Positions 58,885 through 64,000 of a DNA stretch of 64,000 bases are shown piece after piece; position 1 is the stretch's first letter; each line of letters opens with the position of its first letter. The translations under genes and the position numbers were made by a program. This stretch comes from Pleurotus djamor (taxonomy: Eukaryota; Basidiomycota; Agaricomycetes; Agaricales; Pleurotaceae), in contig JAPEVF010000010.1 in the NCBI GenBank assembly GCA_029747585.1, positions 146,856 to 210,855 of the forward strand, written 5' to 3'. Below the pieces are notes generated by a model. The model saw nothing but the letters and a program-made list of their open reading frames with translations, was not told the origin of the DNA and did no database searches.

Positions 58885-61800
58885 TCAAGGCAACGCTTTC
58901 CGCTTCTTGCCCTTCTTGACATCGCCATTCATCTTGGGTTTACTGCTGGAATTAGAATGCCCGTTCGATAGTTTATTATTCGAGAACGCCAGTGGAGATT
59001 TCGAAGACGATAGCGTCTTCGTTCGGTATTGGCCCACAACATCTTCAATGAGCTTGCGGAGCTCTCGTTCTCGAGTTGTAAGTTTCAATAAAGCCTCTTC
59101 TTTGTTTTCTTTTTCTTTCAGAACATCTTTGTGTCGGACGCCCTGCCATCTATTGATAGTGATGTTAACACGGTGAATCTGGATAGATAGCAAGAAAGGA
59201 CTCACCCGTTATGTCGTTCGCACTTGATGGGGCCTGGACACCACCATTCCCCTTCACTAGCATCCTCCCCGTCATTTTCCTCATAGCTTTCCAACACCCC
59301 CTCCCCATACTCCGTCCACTCTTCATCGCCAAAGCAAAGTCTCTGGTCCCACCCACACTGGCCAAGCTGTTGAGACCTCTCCGCGGCAAGCTCCAACAAC
59401 CTCTCCCTCCAAATAACAACTTCCATCCCTCTCTTAATTTCCTCCCTCTGCAAAACCACCTGATCAAGCAACCCCTTCAACCTCTCCGCCTCCTGCGTCG
59501 CCCGACTCTTCTCAGACCTTATCCTCACAGGCTGATTCTCCATATCCTGTGGATCAGGCTTAACATGCACACCATTATGCCGCATCACCACCCCTTCCCG
59601 CTTCTCCGCATCCTTCACATTCTCCCAAAGCACCTCCTGCTTCCCCCCCNTGCTTCGTCCACTCGGCGATCCGCATTTGCAGACAATTATATCCACACTC
59701 GTCCGAACAATACTTGGACAAGGCACCTCGCGCCGGTTTGTGACAGGCATCAGGGGAAGATGGGTTCGCATGGGAAAGGCCAAAAAGACAGCGCTTCTTG
59801 TACGTGGTATGAAGGGAGAGATGAGGGTGTTCTATAATAAAAAGGGGAAAAAGAATGGGGTGGTAAGTCAAAAAGTCGATGGGTTGGTTAATGCTATTAA
59901 ACTAACGTTCGATGCACGGGGGACATATGAACTGGTCTACCAAGTCGACCTCCAGATCAGGCATATTAACACATTGCGTATGATACCAATCGTCACACCT
60001 ACAACACACGAACGTCAGCTGAGTGAGAAAGGAAGCCTAGACGGAAGCGAACGTCGCGACGTACCGATCACAAGCTATCATGACCCTGTCTTCGTCATAC
60101 TTGGTTTTACACACACAGTAGAGCTTGTCGTCTTCCTCCGGCACGTCTTCGGGCTCGTTCTCCTTTTCTTTATCCTTGTCCGTGGTTTCGGTTTCTGGAC
60201 CGACCGACCCACTGGGCATAGCGGACGTGGAACGCGAGCGTGCAGAGGCCGAAGCGGATGTAGCTTTCTTACTAGCAATCGTCTTGGGGGCTTTACTAGT
60301 GCTCGAGGAAGCCGAAGGAGCACCATCAACAGCCTTGACCTTTGGTTTAGGACCTGGCTTTTGTCGAGGTTTAGCAGGAGCTGTCGGAGCGTTCTTAGTC
60401 TTCGTCGCAGACTGCATGTAACCATGAAAAAAAATCAAATCCTGTTCAGAACAACGAAAATAACACATTCATACCTTTTTCTTCACGGGAGCACTACTCG
60501 AACTCTCCTCTTTCACATTATCATCTTCATTCGTTTTCGGCGTCTTCTCTTTCGTCTTGATCGCCGCCTGTTTTGGCGCAGGCGGGGGCATAGATCCACG
60601 ATCACGATCAGGCGTACCACGAAGACCTTGCCCGGGCGACGGATGCAGCGTTTCTACACCCACATCCCCAGCCTTCGACGTCGACGCCGACCCCGTCCTC
60701 CGATACTCCTTATGAACCGGAGCAGGCGACCCATGCACAGAAGACACCTGAGCCCGATCCCCTACCAGACTCAACAACTCATCTTCCACATCCACCTCCA
60801 TCCTTGCCTTCGGCTTTGATTCATACCCCGAATGTGAATGTTTACGCGTCTCCGACTCCATTGATGTTGGCTCCAGTGTTTCCGCGACGAGATCAGCAAC
60901 GGCTTCGTCAACACCCGTTGGTTGGGATGCATGCTCGTGCTTCGTGATGACACGTTCTGTCTCGACTTCCGTCTCAGGTTCCGGTTCCTCCATCAGAATA
61001 TCCTCCAACTCCTGCTCGAGCGCAGCAACAGCATCCTCCGATATCGTACCCGCTGGTGGCGAAGGTCCCGAGTCAGCGGCAGGTGAAGCCGCATCCGTCT
61101 TCGTAACAACCGGAGAAGCGACTCGAGGCGAATGACTCGCCGACGTTCCCTCAGTCTTCACCTGTGCTGACAAAGACAAAGAAGACGAAGGAGGAGGCGG
61201 CGGCGGAGCTTGTGCAGAATAATGCTCAAGCAGCCACTCGTGCGCGTCTCCCCGAGGGCGATCCTTGGGAACTGGCGACTCCTTCGGCGATGACGGTGCT
61301 TGATATGGCACCTGAGATTGCGCCGGGGACTGATATTGAGGATGGGATTGATGATGAGACTGGGGAAAGGATGGGGACGACGGGGAGAGGGATGGTAGAA
61401 TGAGAGCCGGTTTCTCGACGTCGGAACGTATCACGGAATGAGGGGATAACGACACCGGCTTGATGTTCAAGTTATACGAGTCAGAGGATGATGATGAGGG
61501 TTGGAGGTGAGAGAGAGTGCGTAAGCCCTTCTTGTCCTTTGCAACTTGTTTAGTCCTACCTAGGCCACCGCTCCCATCTCTCTCCCTATCCCTCTCTTTA
61601 CGCTCATCCCTCTCCCTCTCTCTCGCTCCAGGATCAACAGTCCCAGCCCCAGCACTAGCCCCGATGCCCTGCTCCATTTCCATGGTCGGACGAACGGTGT
61701 GTTCACTCACACTCATCGACGGAGGTTCCTTGTCAACCCGCGTCTCGGGGGGAACTTGACCGTGACTGTGAGCGTTCATCATCTCCCTCCTCTCCTGCTG

Positions 61801-63867
61801 CATATGCGAATCCACCCTTCTCGCAGCTTTCGCTCGCCCCTCTTGACTTCCCGGTGGCGACCGTTTCGAATGTCGCGTATCCGGAGGAGGCTCGACGATC
61901 TCGAGCTTCACCACACGAAGGGGAGACGCACGTTCACGGTTGACAGCTGGCGTCACGGGTGGCGAAGGGGCACGATGCGGTTTAATAGGCGGTGGAACAA
62001 ACGACGACGAATCTTCTCTTGGTGTCAACTGTATCACCTGCGGACCTTGACTGCCCACCAAGATATTCGCCGCCCCAGCAGATATAGGACTCGGAAACAT
62101 CGTTTTCTGTTCCTCCACTCGTGGTCCCGACGAGGCAGACGCAGAGACCGAGGCGGCGTCAGCAGACATCGACATATGGTGCATCCGATCCCGATGTTCC
62201 CTCTGAGCCTCCCAGTCGCGTTGTTCGTCGCGTACCCTCTCCCTTCTCAACTGCTCCCGCATCTCTTGTATCGACCTCTCCTCCTCCCTCGCCTTCGCCG
62301 CCGCCGCCTCCTCGGCTCTCCGCTGCTGTTCGCTCCGAATAGCGTTCAAAGTTTGTTCCTCCCTAAAGGTTAAACGAGATGACGAGTCCTCTGACGATAC
62401 CCGAGCCTTCTTTGACGGCCGGGGATCCGCAAGCGGAGGGGGGAGCCGGATGGTCGTGTGGGATGGTGAAAGGATAGCTTGAAGTGACGGGGACACGGTC
62501 TGTTGCGTGGGGGAGGTGACGAGTGACGACAAGTTTGTAGGACGTGAAGATAAAGAAGGCGAGACGGATTTGGGATGTTGCATAGGAGGCGATGCGGTCA
62601 TTACCATCGGAGGTTGACCCGGATCAGATCGTCTGGGGTGTCGAGAAGGATGGATGCTCTCTGGATGGGGAGAAGTAGAGAAGTGAGGCAGACGAGGTTT
62701 GACAGGAGGTGTAGGGGCTTCCATGGACTGTCGGTGGGAGTGCTGAGGCGTCGGAGGTGCTTGAGGATGATGCAACAGGGAGTCCATCGAAAGAGGACGA
62801 CGAACGCTTGGTCCTTGCTGTGGTTGGGGAGGGGGAGCAGGAGGAGGCGGAGGATGGTGGCGCGTTGGAGGTGACAGTACTTCGTTATTGACGCGGGATC
62901 TTTCCAAAAAAGACTCTTGATGCATCTGGCGCTCTCTATCGGCCATCATCATCCTTTCCTGCTCCTTCTGTATCCGCTGCTGCTGTCGTTGTTGTTCCCT
63001 CTGACCATCCAGTCGCTTCTGCTCCTCCAAACGCATCTGATGCCGCCTGCGTTGTTCCTCCGTTTTCTGACGCGTTTCCTCCATCTTCTGGATCTGCCTC
63101 TCTGCATTCTGTGCCGGTAGACGCGAGCTTCTGCCGGAGGGTTCCGCAAGGGCAGGCGACGGGATGGGGGGAAGAACGAATGATTTGGGGGTGGGGGTGA
63201 GGCTGAGGTTGTTGGAGAAGCTGATCGTGTATGGACATGCTGCGGTTGCGATGTGGATAGGGAGCGTGTTGCCGAGAGGCAGCGTCTCGATCGAGGGATT
63301 GCCATTCGTGCTAATTGGAGCGAGTCAGATAGGATGATACGCGAAGGAGAGGAAGGGACTGACGGGGTTTGTGGGAGGGTCATAGGCGCTCTGGTCCGAA
63401 GAGCCGCCATAATGAAGCCGATTGGACTGATGAGCAGGCGGGGAAGAAGAATCCGGCAAGGGATCCGTGGGTTGAGCATCTGAGAGCTTTCTTCTTTCCT
63501 CCGTGGCAATGTGAAGGAGAAGGTTGAACTGGGAAGCATTGGGATTTGAAGGCGAGGGCGATTGCGTGGGCTGAGGGGGATGAGGATAAGGGTTTGNGGG
63601 CAGGTGATCTGTGGCAGATCTGGAGTGNGAGTGTGGACGAGGGTGGCGTTGGTAGGACTGGGGATTTTGNGGATGTATTTGAGGCACGGGGGGCGTAAAA
63701 CGTTCTGGGACTGCGAGGGCCTTCCCGGAGGAGAGAGTCGGGGAGACCGCTGAGGGTGGCTGGGGGTACCTGTAGGGAACGTGNGGGGAGTTTGAGGANC
63801 GGGACGACGAGGGGCGCGACGACTGNGCTGGCTGTTCTGATCGGTAGGAGTAGTGTTCTTGGTGATG
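58885..63867 (-). CDS. Spp1/CFP1-like PHD-finger COMPASS subunit with giant disordered N-terminus (5' partial)
   Basis: Exons seen: 58885-59149, 59206-59831, 59907-59998, 60065-60411, 60475-63108, 63161-63310, 63364-63867; the start lies upstream, probably beyond the window. About 1540 residues are visible if the N at 59650 is ignored. The first about 1100 residues are low complexity (Pro, Ser, Gln, Glu) with a charged helix (EERRRHQ..., RQQQRIQKEQERMMM). Then a PHD finger YCVCKTKYDEDRVMIACDRC...WYHTQCVN...ICPPC, a second Cys module RCLFG...KYCSDECG, a coiled coil, and a C-terminal CPGPIKCERHNG segment, all in Spp1/CFP1 order. This family reads H3K4 methylation for the Set1/COMPASS complex. 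Six Ns between 63597 and 63826 make the 5' part uncertain. Confidence 0.83.
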
Positions 63868-64000
63868 CTATAACGTCGGGACGGAAGATATAGACGTGGT
63901 TCTTGTTCCCTCTCGCATCATCATCGTCGCATATCGCATGTTTGTCGAATGCTCCCCAGACCTCTCGATTTCGACCACGTCTCAACCTTTCGAGAAGCTC

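Overview
The window is fungal nuclear DNA, most likely from a mushroom-type basidiomycete (Agaricomycetes). Almost every gene is broken into many short exons by introns of about 46-75 nt with GT...AG ends, spacing between genes is tight, and the gene content is typical of that group: polysaccharide lyase family 8, a large Spp1-like COMPASS subunit, a SUR7/PalI protein, a MARVEL protein and a GTPase-RasGEF fusion. I rebuilt gene models by hand: exon joins were accepted only where both splice sites were visible and the codon phase closed across the whole gene. There are no prokaryotic features, CRISPR arrays or recognisable transposons.

Layout. 0-4.4 kb: the 3' end of an unknown gene, a small putatively N-myristoylated protein, GPI2 (GPI-anchor synthesis) and a bZIP transcription factor. 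4.7-15 kb, minus strand: APC4 (anaphase-promoting complex), the DRS1 ribosome-biogenesis helicase and a Ras exchange factor carrying its own GTPase-like domain. 15-20 kb, plus strand: a SurE phosphatase and the replicative helicase subunit MCM4. 20-33 kb: a GH16 glucanase, an MFSD1-like transporter, a MARVEL protein, the MYG1 exonuclease, a GPI-type surface protein, a conserved hypothetical protein and a secreted double-psi beta-barrel protein. 33-41.5 kb: an SRA (methylated-DNA reader) protein, a CCCH zinc-finger protein, the SNARE SEC9, a 3-ketoacyl-CoA thiolase and ribosomal protein RPS3. 41.6-51.4 kb: three tandem PL8 polysaccharide lyase paralogues, the clearest accessory region, each with a TATA-like box. 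52-64 kb: a SUR7/PalI protein, MPP10 (U3 snoRNP), mitochondrial ribosomal protein L32 divergent from the complex I subunit NDUFA5, an intron-containing tRNA-Ser, LSM1, and a very large Spp1/CFP1-like PHD-finger protein that runs toward the right edge.

Most of the window is housekeeping: ribosome biogenesis and translation (DRS1, MPP10, RPS3, mL32, tRNA-Ser), cell cycle and replication (APC4, MCM4), secretion and cell surface (GPI2, SEC9, SUR7, MARVEL), and RNA or chromatin control (LSM1, CCCH, SRA, Spp1-like). Secreted carbohydrate-active proteins (GH16, DPBB, three PL8) are interspersed. I do not see a wholly new multi-gene system. The items most worth a second look are the PL8 triplet with its intron and linker differences, the GTPase-RasGEF fusion, the free-standing SRA protein, the oversized Spp1-like subunit and some unusual splicing.

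The sequence has 17 single N characters. Most sit beside homopolymers, and the four in well-fixed coding frames behave as spurious one-base insertions, so those genes are intact once the N is ignored.
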